Below, in pieces: positions 17,057 through 25,921 of a DNA stretch of 64,000 bases. This DNA is from Levilactobacillus cerevisiae (GTDB lineage: Bacteria > Bacillota > Bacilli > Lactobacillales > Lactobacillaceae). Under the pieces are notes generated by a model that made no database searches, had not been told where the DNA came from, and saw only the letters and a list, made by a program, of their open reading frames with translations. Location of the stretch: the NCBI RefSeq assembly GCF_003946245.1, contig NZ_RHNN01000002.1, forward strand, positions 1 to 64,000. The letters are read 5' to 3'. A program made the translations under genes and the position numbers. Each line of letters begins with the position of its first letter. The first letter of the stretch is position 1.

Positions 17057-18229
17057 ATGAAATTTAAGCAGACTTTGTTTGTGAGTGGGCTGTGCTTAAT
17101 CGTCTTTATCATTGGGGCGGATTCATTTGTCATTGCGCCACTATTGCCAGCGATTGAACGTGGATTTCAAATTAACCTAAGCCAGGCGGCGTTCGCGGTA
17201 TCGGCTTACGCAATCAGTTACGCGGTCGGGGCGCCGCTATTGGGACCGCTGGGCGATTGCTATCCACGGAAACGGTTACTCCTAACTGGCATCGGTCTTT
17301 TTATCCTTGGCAGTTGGCTATGTGCAGTCGCGCCAACCATTATGAGTTTCTACCTCTTTCGGGCAATGGCGGGGATTGGCGCAGCGCTGACCCTACCAAA
17401 TGTGTGGGCGTTGATTGGCCAGACATTTCGGGGACGCCAACGCAATGTCATCATGGGGATTACAATGTCGGCGCTGTCGTTATCGATTGTTATCGGCGTT
17501 CCGCTGGGGACCTGGGTGGCACAATTAGCAAGCTGGCAGTCAGCGTTTTGGCTTTCGGCGGGGGTGTCAGCAGTAGCCTTATTGGGGTTAAGCGTGGTCA
17601 TTCCAAGCACCATCACGGTGAAGCGGTCAATCACCTATTTACGTAGTTATCAAGCGGTCTGGGCGTCGCATCAAACCTGTTTGACCTTGGTGGTCACCTT
17701 AATCTGGATGACAGGCTTTTACTCGGTCTATACATTCTTAGGAACCTTTGCGACGACGCAGTTTCACTTAAACACGTTGCAAGTGGGCGAGTTGTTCAGC
17801 CTCTATGGTGCCTGTAACTTTGTGGCCAGTTTCTTCAGCGGCCATTTGATGACCCACGTGGGCGCGCTAAAGGCAGTCAGGGTCCACGGCACGTTATCAG
17901 CGCTGATGATTTTGGGCATGGTTGCGGGCCGCCATAGCTTGGTGATTGTGGCTGTTAGTTTAGGCGGGTTGGCGCTGGTCCAGGGCCTGGGGGTGCCCGC
18001 GTTGACGACATACGTGGTAAATCTACTGCCAGCCCAGCGGTCGACTGTGACGGCTTTCAACAGTTCATTTCTGTATCTCGGCCTGACGCTCAGCTCACTA
18101 GTGGGCGGGCAGGGCTACGCGCGGATCGGCTTCAGCGGGATTGCTTTGGTTGCGGCTGGCATGCTGTTGTTGGCGGTTGGGTTGACGGTGCTGGTTGAAC
18201 GGGTTAGTGGTGATGAAGAGGATGGGTAA
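17057..18229 (+). CDS. MFS transporter, DHA1 type (AraJ-like)
   Basis: 390 residues, about 12 membrane helices. TM1 is LIVFIIGADSFVIAPLLPAI; the D-x(4)-R-(K/R) loop is GPLGDCYPRKRLLL; motif B is FRAMAGIGAALTLPNVWALI; motif C is SLSIVIGVPLGTWV. A proton-coupled exporter of sugars or drugs; the substrate is not predictable. GGGGGG precedes the ATG. It diverges from the HxlR regulator, a common arrangement for an electrophile- or drug-inducible exporter. Confidence 0.9.
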   Translation: MKFKQTLFVSGLCLIVFIIGADSFVIAPLLPAIERGFQINLSQAAFAVSAYAISYAVGAPLLGPLGDCYPRKRLLLTGIGLFILGSWLCAVAPTIMSFYLFRAMAGIGAALTLPNVWALIGQTFRGRQRNVIMGITMSALSLSIVIGVPLGTWVAQLASWQSAFWLSAGVSAVALLGLSVVIPSTITVKRSITYLRSYQAVWASHQTCLTLVVTLIWMTGFYSVYTFLGTFATTQFHLNTLQVGELFSLYGACNFVASFFSGHLMTHVGALKAVRVHGTLSALMILGMVAGRHSLVIVAVSLGGLALVQGLGVPALTTYVVNLLPAQRSTVTAFNSSFLYLGLTLSSLVGGQGYARIGFSGIALVAAGMLLLAVGLTVLVERVSGDEEDG

Positions 18230-18255
18230 TCCTGACATTTTATGTTGGCGAATCT

Positions 18256-18582
18256 TTGGACCCAACAATTGAAAAGATTACGCTCAGTCTTCAAACCGCA
18301 GCCGATTTTTGCCAGCTGATGATTGCTGTAAAAAACAAGATTGCTGAAACGAATCAGCTTAAAACACCCGCTCAGCTATGGTTAATGCCCGTTTCCGTTC
18401 AAGATCGTCCTGAAGCAAGTAAGTTAATGGATTTGATGGCTAAAGATAGCAAAAATCTGCTAGAGAAATTCTTAGTTGTCGTCGATGAGCAGGACCAGGT
18501 GAGCGATGGCGTTTTGATGCGTAACCTTCCGGAGGAGATGCTGGCCAAAATAAATAAGCAGCAGTCTTTGCGAAGCAATTAG
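18256..18582 (+). CDS. hypothetical protein, possibly 5'-truncated
   Basis: From TTG 18256, 108 residues; soluble and helical (ITLSLQTAADFCQLMIAVKN, then PAQLWLMPVSVQDRPEASKL). The reading frame stays open upstream with protein-like sequence (LTFYVGES before LDPTIEK) but has no ATG, GTG or TTG before it runs into the MFS 3' end. Either a non-canonical start near 18232 is used, or the gene has lost its 5' end. I do not recognise the family. Confidence 0.5.
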   Translation: MDPTIEKITLSLQTAADFCQLMIAVKNKIAETNQLKTPAQLWLMPVSVQDRPEASKLMDLMAKDSKNLLEKFLVVVDEQDQVSDGVLMRNLPEEMLAKINKQQSLRSN

Positions 18583-19093
18583 AGTATCAGTGCCGATGTA
18601 ACACAGGAAGTTAATTCGTTTGAAGTGATGCCTGTTTTTTCAGAGTTAGGCAATAACTTGGAGGAGAAGCAGTCATTGTATTTATGCTCTTGGGTGCGAA
18701 TGTTTTTAGTTTGGAAAAAAGGAATACGTTGCTGTGAAAGGCATTCGGCCACTGATGTTTTGAATTAGGAAAAGGAAATGATACTGAATTTTTTAATTCT
18801 GACACGTGTTCTGGTGGAAACATCGGGTGTGTTACACCGAGTAAACAAGGTAGCATTAGCGGATAATGACGACGAAGGCTAGATTTCCTGAGTGGGAATC
18901 TAGCCTTTTTTGATGAATAAATTAATGGGGATGTCATTAACGCTCTGGCCGCTCTACCACGGTGATAGATTCTGAATCGCGTCATCATAAGTGTCAGTGA
19001 AGGTCACTTATAAGGAAAAGTGCATGCCACTAAGCACTTGAACCCTTCCATAGTTCAGGTATAGTTAACCATGAACACCACATTTTTAAGGGG
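18583..19093. other. intergenic, no supported gene
   Basis: Apart from the terminator at 18877-18911 and the ribosome-binding site of the next gene I see nothing coding. The minus ORF 18611-18988 has no ribosome-binding site or protein features. Confidence 0.35.
18877..18911 (+). terminator. terminator, same family as 11932 and 16449
   Basis: AGGCTAGATT (18877-18886) pairs with AATCTAGCCT (18897-18906), followed by TTTTT. The GGCTAGATTTCCTG phrase is shared with the two hairpins of the DUF3781 loci. Confidence 0.8.
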
Positions 19094-19102
19094 ATGGACA
19101 AA

Positions 19103-19498
19103 GTGAAACTGAATCAAGCGATTAAATTGGCGATTGCAACGATGACCATGGTTGTTGGGGTGTCGGTGGGAACCCAAATGCACGTTGACGCAGCAACGTG
19201 GCACAAGGGTACGCCAAAGGTGTTGCGGGGTAAGTACAAGCGTGGGCGATCAACGGGTACGGGGGCATTAACTTGGATGCAAATCCATGTCAATAAGTCC
19301 TCTTATGAATTTGCCCAACACGATTCCCCGGTACAGGTTGTGAAGCATGTGTCGTATAAAAAGCTTGGCAAGCACACCTATAAGCTCCGTGGAACTGGCA
19401 TTCGAAGCGGCTATTATTTGGGCGGTAAAACGTCAATGACGCTTAAGAAGAGTGGCCATCGGGTTGTTCTGGGAACCCTGACGTTCCACAAATACTAG
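19103..19498 (+). CDS. small secreted protein (G-T-P-K-x-L-x-G-K family)
   Basis: 131 residues from the GTG at 19103, preferred because AAGGGG abuts the ATG at 19094 but lies about 9 nt from the GTG. Signal peptide about 1-30 (cleavage near VDAA-TW). The mature protein starts WHKGTPKVLRGKYKRG and is basic and beta-rich. It is paralogous to the next gene (TNGMPKQLVGKRWR) and to the 188-655 gene. Only 79 bp separate it from the next paralogue, so they are probably co-transcribed. Function unknown. Confidence 0.78.
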   Translation: MKLNQAIKLAIATMTMVVGVSVGTQMHVDAATWHKGTPKVLRGKYKRGRSTGTGALTWMQIHVNKSSYEFAQHDSPVQVVKHVSYKKLGKHTYKLRGTGIRSGYYLGGKTSMTLKKSGHRVVLGTLTFHKY

Positions 19499-19577
19499 AA
19501 GCCATTCATTAGAAAATCGGGTGGCAGTTCACGCCGTTAAAGTGGGTCATGACATTTCAGAAATGAGGGAAGATTGT

Positions 19578-20063
19578 ATGCACAGAAAACGATTATTACT
19601 TATGCTAGCAGTTGTCATTGGTTTTATCGGCTTGAGTTTTCAGGTGGCAGAGGCGTCCGTGACTTATACGAACGGTATGCCCAAACAGTTAGTGGGCAAA
19701 CGTTGGCGCACCAAGATTAAGCGCAGCACAGGGCGTGATGGGTATGCCAAAGGGTTTCCTAAATTTGTTTACGCTAAGGCAACCAAACATTCCTTTGGTG
19801 CCACTGCTTCTGGTGGAAATGGGGAAGCAATTTACAGTCATGTGAGTTATTACAAGGAAGGTACCAGGCACTGGTTCCTTGCAGGTGATTCCGGTAATAA
19901 GAGTAATGCGTTCAATTATTTTGAAGTTAAGCTGAGTAAAAATCATCGGACACTGAAATTTAGCAATATGTTTACGGATAAGACTTGGAATGATCAGCGG
20001 CGTTTTTACACAGCCCATCAATTCACCCATTTTCCTAAATGGCATGGACACGCAGTACGGTAG
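19578..20063 (+). CDS. small secreted protein, tandem paralogue of 19103
   Basis: 161 residues from ATG 19578 (GAGGGA 7 nt upstream; the longer ORF from 19521 has no site). Signal peptide about 1-27 (VAEA-SV). The mature part begins TYTNGMPKQLVGKRWRTK, the shared family motif, and ends in an aromatic/His-rich tail (FYTAHQFTHFPKWHG). No anchor. Same direction as the preceding paralogue and sharing its terminator. Function unknown. Confidence 0.78.
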   Translation: MHRKRLLLMLAVVIGFIGLSFQVAEASVTYTNGMPKQLVGKRWRTKIKRSTGRDGYAKGFPKFVYAKATKHSFGATASGGNGEAIYSHVSYYKEGTRHWFLAGDSGNKSNAFNYFEVKLSKNHRTLKFSNMFTDKTWNDQRRFYTAHQFTHFPKWHGHAVR

Positions 20064-20074
20064 AAAACTCATTA

Positions 20075-20130
20075 GACACAGTAAAAACGGCTAATTCCCC
20101 AGTCAGGGAGTTAGTCGTTTTTGTTGTGTC
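20075..20130. terminator. bidirectional terminator between convergent genes
   Basis: Nested stems: GACACA/TGTGTC outside and AAAAACGGCTAA / TTAGTCGTTTTT inside, with CCC/GGG at the top. It serves the convergent secreted-protein genes on both strands. Confidence 0.85.
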
Positions 20131-20221
20131 CAATAGTTATTCCTGCACATACTGGACGAATCGTTTGGAAGAACTGATCACTTGGACACGAATCCAATCT
20201 GAACTGGTTATGCCAGACCAG

Positions 20222-21064
20222 CTAGTCATCGACATAGTCTTTAACCTCAATCGATTGGCCAACGTAGTAGCTTTTCCCATTAACTTTGTAAGTTGTCCAC
20301 GTGGCTTCTTGCGTATAGCCATCTGGGAAGAACGTTTTATGGTGCTTGGTAGGATTATGCACGACTGTTAAACGGTAATGGCCACGACTGATTTTCTTGT
20401 TGGGCATCCCCTTGAGTGGCTTAGCATAATCTATCGTGGTCGTCCGACCCTTGACGGTGACTTTGCTGACCTTGACCGAGGCAGTTGGTTTCCAAACGTT
20501 TAGGCCGCCGACAGATTGATAGAGTCCACTCGGCGCAACCTTGGCAAGATCACTTGCGCTATAGTATTGCAGATAGTTATCGAGCGTCAGGTAGAAGGCC
20601 GGCGTCGTGACCAAATCATCCTTTTTCGGAGTTAGTTTAAATCCAGTGCCAGATTGAAATAAAAGTGTTCTGTCGGGAGCCTTTAGTTTGACGGGTGTGA
20701 AATTAGCCTTGGTAAATGGGACAAGCACGGGATGTAGATTATCCATGGTCATATACTTTAGATTTTTTGCACGGCTGTAGTGAATGGCGCCGGATGTGAG
20801 ACCAGCTGTTGGAACGTATTGCCCATTAACTTCGTTTCTATTCACCCCCGAGACCGCCAGCAGAGAACCCTTCTTTTTCAGCAGCTTCTTGTATTGCTTG
20901 CCAGATTTTTGGTAAAATCCCACGTCCATAGTCTTCTTCAGTCGAACGTATTGCGTCGTATCCGACAGGTATGGCGAGGAACTCTTGGTAGCGGCTTGGG
21001 CATTATTAGCCAAGCCTAAGATACCAGCAGCAATCAATGTCGCGCTCAGCAACAATCTTTTCAT
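20222..21064 (-). CDS. secreted protein of the DNYLQYY family
   Basis: 280 residues from ATG 21064 (AGGGGAG 9 nt upstream; the longer frame to 21142 has none). Signal peptide 1-24 (NNAQA-AT). The core FYLTLDNYLQYYS and S-V-K-V-S-K-V-T-V-K-G, then GHYRLTV and a C-terminal T-x-Y-x-V-N-G-K-(S/A)-Y segment, match the protein at 27763-28590 closely and that at 15506-16339 loosely. No anchor signal. Function unknown; likely secreted and loosely wall-bound. Confidence 0.82.
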   Translation of the reverse strand: MKRLLLSATLIAAGILGLANNAQAATKSSSPYLSDTTQYVRLKKTMDVGFYQKSGKQYKKLLKKKGSLLAVSGVNRNEVNGQYVPTAGLTSGAIHYSRAKNLKYMTMDNLHPVLVPFTKANFTPVKLKAPDRTLLFQSGTGFKLTPKKDDLVTTPAFYLTLDNYLQYYSASDLAKVAPSGLYQSVGGLNVWKPTASVKVSKVTVKGRTTTIDYAKPLKGMPNKKISRGHYRLTVVHNPTKHHKTFFPDGYTQEATWTTYKVNGKSYYVGQSIEVKDYVDD

Positions 21065-21241
21065 ATCAGAAATCTCCCCTAAATGCCGCGTGCACACATG
21101 ATGTTTCCAAGCGCACTCGGTAAAATTAAAATGTTTAGTCATATTGGTCCTGCAACTAATAATTCATGACAATACCAATAGCTCTGACTATATTCTACAC
21201 CAAGACTACCGAGTTAAACGCATTTTCATTTAACAGGGTAT

Positions 21242-22336
21242 TTAGCCCACCGGTTGCTGCTGCGTCACGCAATGCAGCATCCCCCCGTACCGGTACAGCG
21301 CGGTCACATCAATGCCCACAACTTTCCTGTCGGGATACAGTCGGCGGTAAATCTGCAGCGCCGCCTGATCATTGCGGTCGTGGTAAGTCGGCACCAGGAC
21401 AACTTTATTGCCCACGTAATAATTCAGGTAGCTTCCCTGGTAGTCCAGGCCCCGCACATTCTTGGCAGTTAGCGGGAGGGTCACCAGTTTATAACGCTTG
21501 CCCGCCGCGTTGGTCGCCGTCTGTAGCCGCTCGTAATCCTGCTGGTGAATGCCGTCATAGAGCCGGTTGAAGTCACTTTTGGATACCGTCAGCAGCGTCC
21601 GGTCGTCGTAAAACCGTGCCATGCCATCAATGTGGGCGTCGGTGATGTCCTCACCTTTTACGCCGTCCAGCCAGATGAAGTGGGTTACGCCAAAGGCCTT
21701 CGTCAATGCCGCCTCCGCCTGGGCCTGGCTGACCCCCGGATTGCGGTTACGATTCAAAACGGAACTCCTGCACAACATCGCCGTACCGTGGCCGTCCATT
21801 TCTATCGAGCCGCCCTCCAGTACGAGCCCCGGCATCCGCAGTAGCGGCAGCTTCTTGGCCTTAGCCACGGCCGCGGGGAGGCGGTTGTCGTACTGGTGCG
21901 GCGCCTTGTTTCCCCAGCCGTTAAATTTAAAATCAGCGATTGCCAATTTGCCGTTGGGTTGGCGAACGAACAGGGGCCCCGTATCCCGCGCCCAGACGTC
22001 ATCGCTCTTCGCCAGGGTGAAATCGACCTGACTCATGGTCACCTTGGCATGCGTGAGCAGTTTAGTGATTCGCCGCTGTTCGGCCGCGTTGTAAGCAATG
22101 ATGTGCACCCGTTCGTCGCCCGTCAGTGCCTTGGTCATCGCTATCCAGGTGGGCTCAATTTCCGCGCGGTAGTGCCGGCCATAGGTGTAGCGCTGGGGCC
22201 AAGTCAGCCAGGTGCCTTCGTGTTGCGCCGATTCGCTGGGAAAATAATTTGTGGTCATTGCCGTCGCCTCCTTGTTGGTGCTGCAGCCACTGAGAAACAG
22301 TAAGAGAAAACAAAGTGTCAGTTTGAAAAATTTCAT
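21242..22336 (-). CDS. lipoprotein agmatine deiminase / peptidyl-arginine deiminase-like enzyme
   Basis: 364 residues. Residues 1-18 form a lipoprotein signal with lipobox LSGC (Cys18), which would place the enzyme on the outer face of the membrane. The rest is a PAD_porph (PF04371) domain: WLTWPQ, DDVWARDTGP, LEGGSIEMDG, DAHIDGMARF, and catalytic Cys356 in GGMLHC. The known reaction is hydrolysis of a guanidino group (agmatine to N-carbamoylputrescine plus ammonia). Cytosolic agmatine deiminases lack a signal, so export is unusual. It lies 54 bp downstream of a MerR/GyrI-like regulator on the same strand. AAAGGA precedes the ATG. No putrescine carbamoyltransferase or antiporter gene is adjacent, so this is not a standard agmatine operon. 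Confidence 0.88.
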   Translation of the reverse strand: MKFFKLTLCFLLLFLSGCSTNKEATAMTTNYFPSESAQHEGTWLTWPQRYTYGRHYRAEIEPTWIAMTKALTGDERVHIIAYNAAEQRRITKLLTHAKVTMSQVDFTLAKSDDVWARDTGPLFVRQPNGKLAIADFKFNGWGNKAPHQYDNRLPAAVAKAKKLPLLRMPGLVLEGGSIEMDGHGTAMLCRSSVLNRNRNPGVSQAQAEAALTKAFGVTHFIWLDGVKGEDITDAHIDGMARFYDDRTLLTVSKSDFNRLYDGIHQQDYERLQTATNAAGKRYKLVTLPLTAKNVRGLDYQGSYLNYYVGNKVVLVPTYHDRNDQAALQIYRRLYPDRKVVGIDVTALYRYGGMLHCVTQQQPVG

Positions 22337-22368
22337 CGCGGTCGTCCTTTCTCGATTAAGGAAAGAAT

Positions 22369-22399
22369 ACCCCTTGACACTGTGTGAAGGTCAAGGGGT
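22369..22399 (-). terminator. hairpin overlapping the merR-like stop codon
   Basis: ACCCCTTGAC (22369-22378) pairs perfectly with GTCAAGGGGT (22390-22399). The right arm contains the regulator's stop codon. The U run is weak, so it may attenuate rather than block read-through into the deiminase gene. Confidence 0.6.
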
Positions 22400-23215
22400 G
22401 ATTTGGACGGAAATTTCCGTGATGTAATCGTGGCTGCTGGCGGCAAAGGTCTGGTCTAAAAAGTAGCGCTCGATGAAGGGCGTGGTCAGCCGCTGGTGGT
22501 GTTGCTGGGCGTACTGGACTAGGCGGTCATAGGCCATGGCAATGTTGTCGTAGCTGCCGAAATGCAACGTTGACAGGTAGGTGCCGGCGGGCAGGGTATC
22601 GCGAGTTAACGCGGCTGGAGTAGTGTTAAATGCGCAGGGCACGGCCACCCGGTAAGCGGTCGTCGCGGCGTCGGGGTCGCACAGCAACAGGGCCAAGCCA
22701 GCCGGTTGAACGGGGATGCTGGCCAACGTGTGGTACAGGCGCGCAAAGGCAGTGTCGATGTCAGCCTCGTCAGCCGCGGGCTCGCAGACCAGGTGGCGTT
22801 CAGGCTGCTGGGTCACCGAAACGGCGTCGTCACTGGGAAGTGAGGCGGGCGCGTCGCCCAATAGCGTGGCGAGCAATTCCCCGGCCTGATCCTGCTGCAC
22901 GTCTTGCTGGGCGAGTTGTCGCTGCTTGGCCTGTGCCAGCTGTTGAATGGCCGCGTCACTGGCGCCCAGCAACTGAGAAATTTCGGCCAAGGTGAACCCA
23001 CAGGCCTGGTACTTTTTAATTAAGGAAATTGTGGGGATTTGCGTCGAAGCATAGAAACGGTAGCCGTTGGCCAACACCGTCTGTGGCTTGAACAGGCCAA
23101 TCTTATCGTAGTGGCGCAACATCCGGGCACTGATTTTATTGATGGCGGCAAACTTGCCGATGGTGTAGCCAAGGTCGGCATCACTGGGATGGGACGACTG
23201 GTCATTGGGGGTCAA
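22391..23215 (-). CDS. MerR-family regulator with GyrI-like effector domain
   Basis: 274 residues. The MerR DNA-binding domain (YTIGKFAAINKISARMLRHYDKIGL, about residues 17-41, then ANGYRFYASTQI) is followed by a coiled linker (about 85-115) and a C-terminal GyrI/BmrR-type ligand domain ending HDYITEISVQI. BmrR-type proteins activate exporter genes on binding cationic lipophilic drugs; here the neighbour is the lipoprotein deiminase, so the target is open. The N terminus includes a short Ser/Asp extension before the fold. Confidence 0.88.
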   Translation of the reverse strand: MTPNDQSSHPSDADLGYTIGKFAAINKISARMLRHYDKIGLFKPQTVLANGYRFYASTQIPTISLIKKYQACGFTLAEISQLLGASDAAIQQLAQAKQRQLAQQDVQQDQAGELLATLLGDAPASLPSDDAVSVTQQPERHLVCEPAADEADIDTAFARLYHTLASIPVQPAGLALLLCDPDAATTAYRVAVPCAFNTTPAALTRDTLPAGTYLSTLHFGSYDNIAMAYDRLVQYAQQHHQRLTTPFIERYFLDQTFAASSHDYITEISVQITP

Positions 23216-23313
23216 GGCGACTGCTCCTTTCGTTGCGGCATTTTTTAAAGCTTACGCCACCTATTTTACAGGTCCGTGGGGGTGACGGCAATCATGAGGG
23301 ATTGCCCATGCCA

Positions 23314-23342
23314 TTGCCTTCGCCTCGGTTGCTTGCTATAGT
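23314..23342 (+). promoter_or_regulatory. promoter of the 23377 gene
   Basis: -35 TTGCCT (23314-23319), 17-bp spacer, -10 TATAGT (23337-23342). It lies 34 bp before the TTG start, which supports that start. Confidence 0.6.
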
Positions 23343-23376
23343 GGGAATTAACAAGGTTCAGGAGGGGCGCAATAAT

Positions 23377-24783
23377 TTGGATGACGAACGGAAATTACAA
23401 CCAGAAAAATATGCCGAAGTCGCGAAGGTAGTCGCTGCAGCCGACAATGAGCAGGTACTAGATTTTTTGACGCAGATGTTAGTCAAGGATCCGGAGCTAG
23501 CGCGAACGTTCAAGCGGCGGACAACTAAACGATCTGCGAGCGAGGCTTTTCAGAGTTATCACGCACAAATTGGCGATATTTTTAACGCTTACATGGATAG
23601 TGATGCCTTTATTGATACCTATAATGCTGGCGCGTTTACGGATGAAATCAGGAATTTTGTTGCGGATGACGTGCAGACCTTAATTAATGATCAGCAACTA
23701 AGCCTGGCTTTGCGGGTCGTGAACGATTTAGCAACGATGTTAGCTCAGCTGGATATTGATGATTCTGATAGTGAGCTCATCATTCTCAGTCAGGAGTGTT
23801 GCGAAGCTTGGGAGAACATCCTTGATCCAGCAAAGCCACCATTGCAACGGCGGGCCTTCAGGTGGTTTCAGAAACGCGCCAGTGAAGAAATGGGACCCCT
23901 TGAGGATTCGATTGAATACCTATTATTTAAACGATTTACCACACCTGATTTTTTAGAAAATAAGCTGAGCTGGACGGCACAAAAACTGCATGACGCCGAG
24001 CAACTTGAGGATGATTCGGAACGGACCTACTTTGGTGGTAAGTGGGCGGCGTATCATGTACAGGTGATGCAGGAACTTAATCGGCCAGCGAAAGAGGTCG
24101 AGCAGTTCTGCGTGGCCAATTTAAGCTACCAACCAGCGTTACAAAATTACGTCGAAAGTTGTGTTCAGCGGCAAGATTACGAGCCGGCAATTCGCATTTT
24201 ACAAGCGGGTAAAGAGCAGGCGCAGGGTCAGCACGGAAACGTAGCGGGATATAGCCGGCAACTTAGAAAGGTATACCAACAGGCCGGTCAGATAGAAAAT
24301 TACCAGCACGAATTGTGGCTGTTGCTCACAGCATATGATCCGGCTGATATTGACTTGTACCGAGAATTCAAACAGCTATATTCTCCAGAAGACTGGGTTG
24401 GTCAACGTGACAAGTTTTTTAAAGCGTTGCCACTAACGGTGGATCTCAAGCCATTATACGTTGAGGACCAGCTATACGATAAGTTACTAATTGCGGTGAT
24501 GGCTAATTCAGGCCTGGCAGGCGTCTACACCTATGAAGCACTGTTGAAACCGCGGTACCCTGAACACCTGCTTAAGAAATACAGTCAAACGGCGCAGAAT
24601 ATGGCAAGGAAAACGGGTGACCGCAAGCACTACCGGAAATTGGTTAAAATTTTGCTCCAAATGATGAATTACCCGTCTGGCGGTAATGAAGTGGCACGGC
24701 TTATTAAGGAGTGGCGGGTAACCTACGCTCGGCGCCCAGCGATGATGGCGGAACTCGATTGGTTTGACTCAATTCAGTTTTGA
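23377..24783 (+). CDS. SWIM-protein C-terminal-region homologue lacking the zinc finger
   Basis: 468 residues from TTG 23377 (AGGAGGGG 9 nt upstream and a promoter at 23314; the ORF extends back to 23233 without support). Residues about 18-160 align with residues 100-245 of the truncated SWIM protein at 37439 (QVLDFLTQML / QVRDFLTRVL; LDIDDSDSELIILSQECCEAWE / LDIDDSDGETMIIVQECVDAWE). The Cys-x-Cys...Cys-x-His finger of that protein has no counterpart here. The rest is an all-helical solenoid. No catalytic motif. It may be a natural finger-less paralogue or a gene that lost its 5' part. Function unknown; SWIM fingers bind DNA or protein. Confidence 0.7.
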   Translation: MDDERKLQPEKYAEVAKVVAAADNEQVLDFLTQMLVKDPELARTFKRRTTKRSASEAFQSYHAQIGDIFNAYMDSDAFIDTYNAGAFTDEIRNFVADDVQTLINDQQLSLALRVVNDLATMLAQLDIDDSDSELIILSQECCEAWENILDPAKPPLQRRAFRWFQKRASEEMGPLEDSIEYLLFKRFTTPDFLENKLSWTAQKLHDAEQLEDDSERTYFGGKWAAYHVQVMQELNRPAKEVEQFCVANLSYQPALQNYVESCVQRQDYEPAIRILQAGKEQAQGQHGNVAGYSRQLRKVYQQAGQIENYQHELWLLLTAYDPADIDLYREFKQLYSPEDWVGQRDKFFKALPLTVDLKPLYVEDQLYDKLLIAVMANSGLAGVYTYEALLKPRYPEHLLKKYSQTAQNMARKTGDRKHYRKLVKILLQMMNYPSGGNEVARLIKEWRVTYARRPAMMAELDWFDSIQF

Positions 24784-24910
24784 GAATAAGAGAAGTGGCT
24801 AATCGGTTTGGGCTTTTCGTTTTCAGAGAAGGTAAACGATAAATTGTGATTTCCTCATTGCATTACTGACGTCAGCGGTAGCGAAACACCGCGAAAATAA
24901 GTGCAGAATA

Positions 24911-24958
24911 AAGATGATCACACGCTAAGTTGTTACCAGGGAGCGTGATCATCTTTTT
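24911..24958 (+). terminator. terminator of the 23377 gene
   Basis: AAGATGATCAC...CGCT pairs with AGCGTGATCATCTT (2-nt bulge), followed by TTT. Confidence 0.85.
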
Positions 24959-25033
24959 AACGTCCATAGATTTCCGTGGATGACAGCAACGTTGTCTGTC
25001 ACTCCCATGAAAGCTGAAGTCACTCAGAACGAA

Positions 25034-25780
25034 CTAATCCGCAATGAAATCGGCCACGAGTGCTAGCACGTCATTGCGAGCTGTGCCAGTGAGCGAATGG
25101 TTTGCCCCGGACAACAGGTGGAGCGTGCTCTGGGCGTACACGTCATGGTAGCGTTCGGACGCACGATGGGCCACAACCTGGTCGGCATCCCCGTGAATCA
25201 GACAGACGGGCCCCGTGAAATTCTGGGCCGTCTCGTAGATGGGGAGCAGCTGTGCCGTCCGTAAATAGAAGCCACCCAGCGTGATGTTCTGGTCAAGGGG
25301 GAGTTGCGCAGGGATGTGTTGGGGATCGTAGACTAAGCCGCGAGTGTGGCCGGCTAGCGCGTCGTCCTTGAGCGTGGCAGCTGGCGCCATGAGCACCAAT
25401 TTGTGAATCAAATCAGCATCGTACCCCGCTACCATACTGGCGACGACACCACCCTGAGAGTGCCCTAGCAAATCAATGTGTTGCGGGGCCAGCCGGGTCT
25501 GTACCGCCGTCAACACCGCCTGGGCGTCAGCGATTTCGTTCAAAACGGTCATGTCGGCGAAGGCCCCGTCACTTTTACCACACCCGTTGAAATCGAAACG
25601 CACGGTGCCCACGCCAAGGCTTCGTAAACGTTTTGCCAGCTGGACCAGTAGTGATGAGGCCGTGTAGCCGCGGTCGCTGATAAAGCCATGAAGGAGGATG
25701 GCAATCGTGCCCGTTGGTTGCGGGGCGGGTTCATAGATGCCAGCTAGGGTGAGGCCATCTCGTGTGACGTTAAATTCCAA
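25034..25780 (-). CDS. cinnamoyl (feruloyl) esterase, alpha/beta hydrolase
   Basis: 248 residues, TTG start with AAAGGGAG 8 nt upstream. It hydrolyses esters of hydroxycinnamic acids (ferulic, caffeic, chlorogenic) from plant material. The triad is Ser108 in GHSQGG, Asp200 in HGDADQVV and His228 in GANHSL, spaced as in the characterised Lactobacillus johnsonii enzyme LJ0536. HGF (31-33) is the oxyanion motif. RFDFNGCGKSDG and the lid-type insertion (LAGHTRGLVYDPQHIP to LGGFYLR) are also typical of that subfamily. No signal peptide, so cytosolic. Monocistronic. Confidence 0.9.
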   Translation of the reverse strand: MEFNVTRDGLTLAGIYEPAPQPTGTIAILLHGFISDRGYTASSLLVQLAKRLRSLGVGTVRFDFNGCGKSDGAFADMTVLNEIADAQAVLTAVQTRLAPQHIDLLGHSQGGVVASMVAGYDADLIHKLVLMAPAATLKDDALAGHTRGLVYDPQHIPAQLPLDQNITLGGFYLRTAQLLPIYETAQNFTGPVCLIHGDADQVVAHRASERYHDVYAQSTLHLLSGANHSLTGTARNDVLALVADFIAD

Positions 25781-25874
25781 GGTTAAAACTCCCTTTCATG
25801 CTTGCAGATATGATTAATATAGTTGAAAAAAGGCGATTTGTCACTGGGTTATCGTGTCAGGGGAGCTTATGAGA

Positions 25875-25919
25875 AAGAAGGTCAACCACTAAGGAGATTC
25901 CTTGGCGACTGACCTTCTT
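25875..25919. terminator. hairpin terminator after the 25922 lipoprotein gene
   Basis: AAGAAGGTCA (25875-25884) pairs with TGACCTTCTT (25910-25919), with AAGG/CCTT inside. Confidence 0.8.
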
Positions 25920-25921
25920 GT

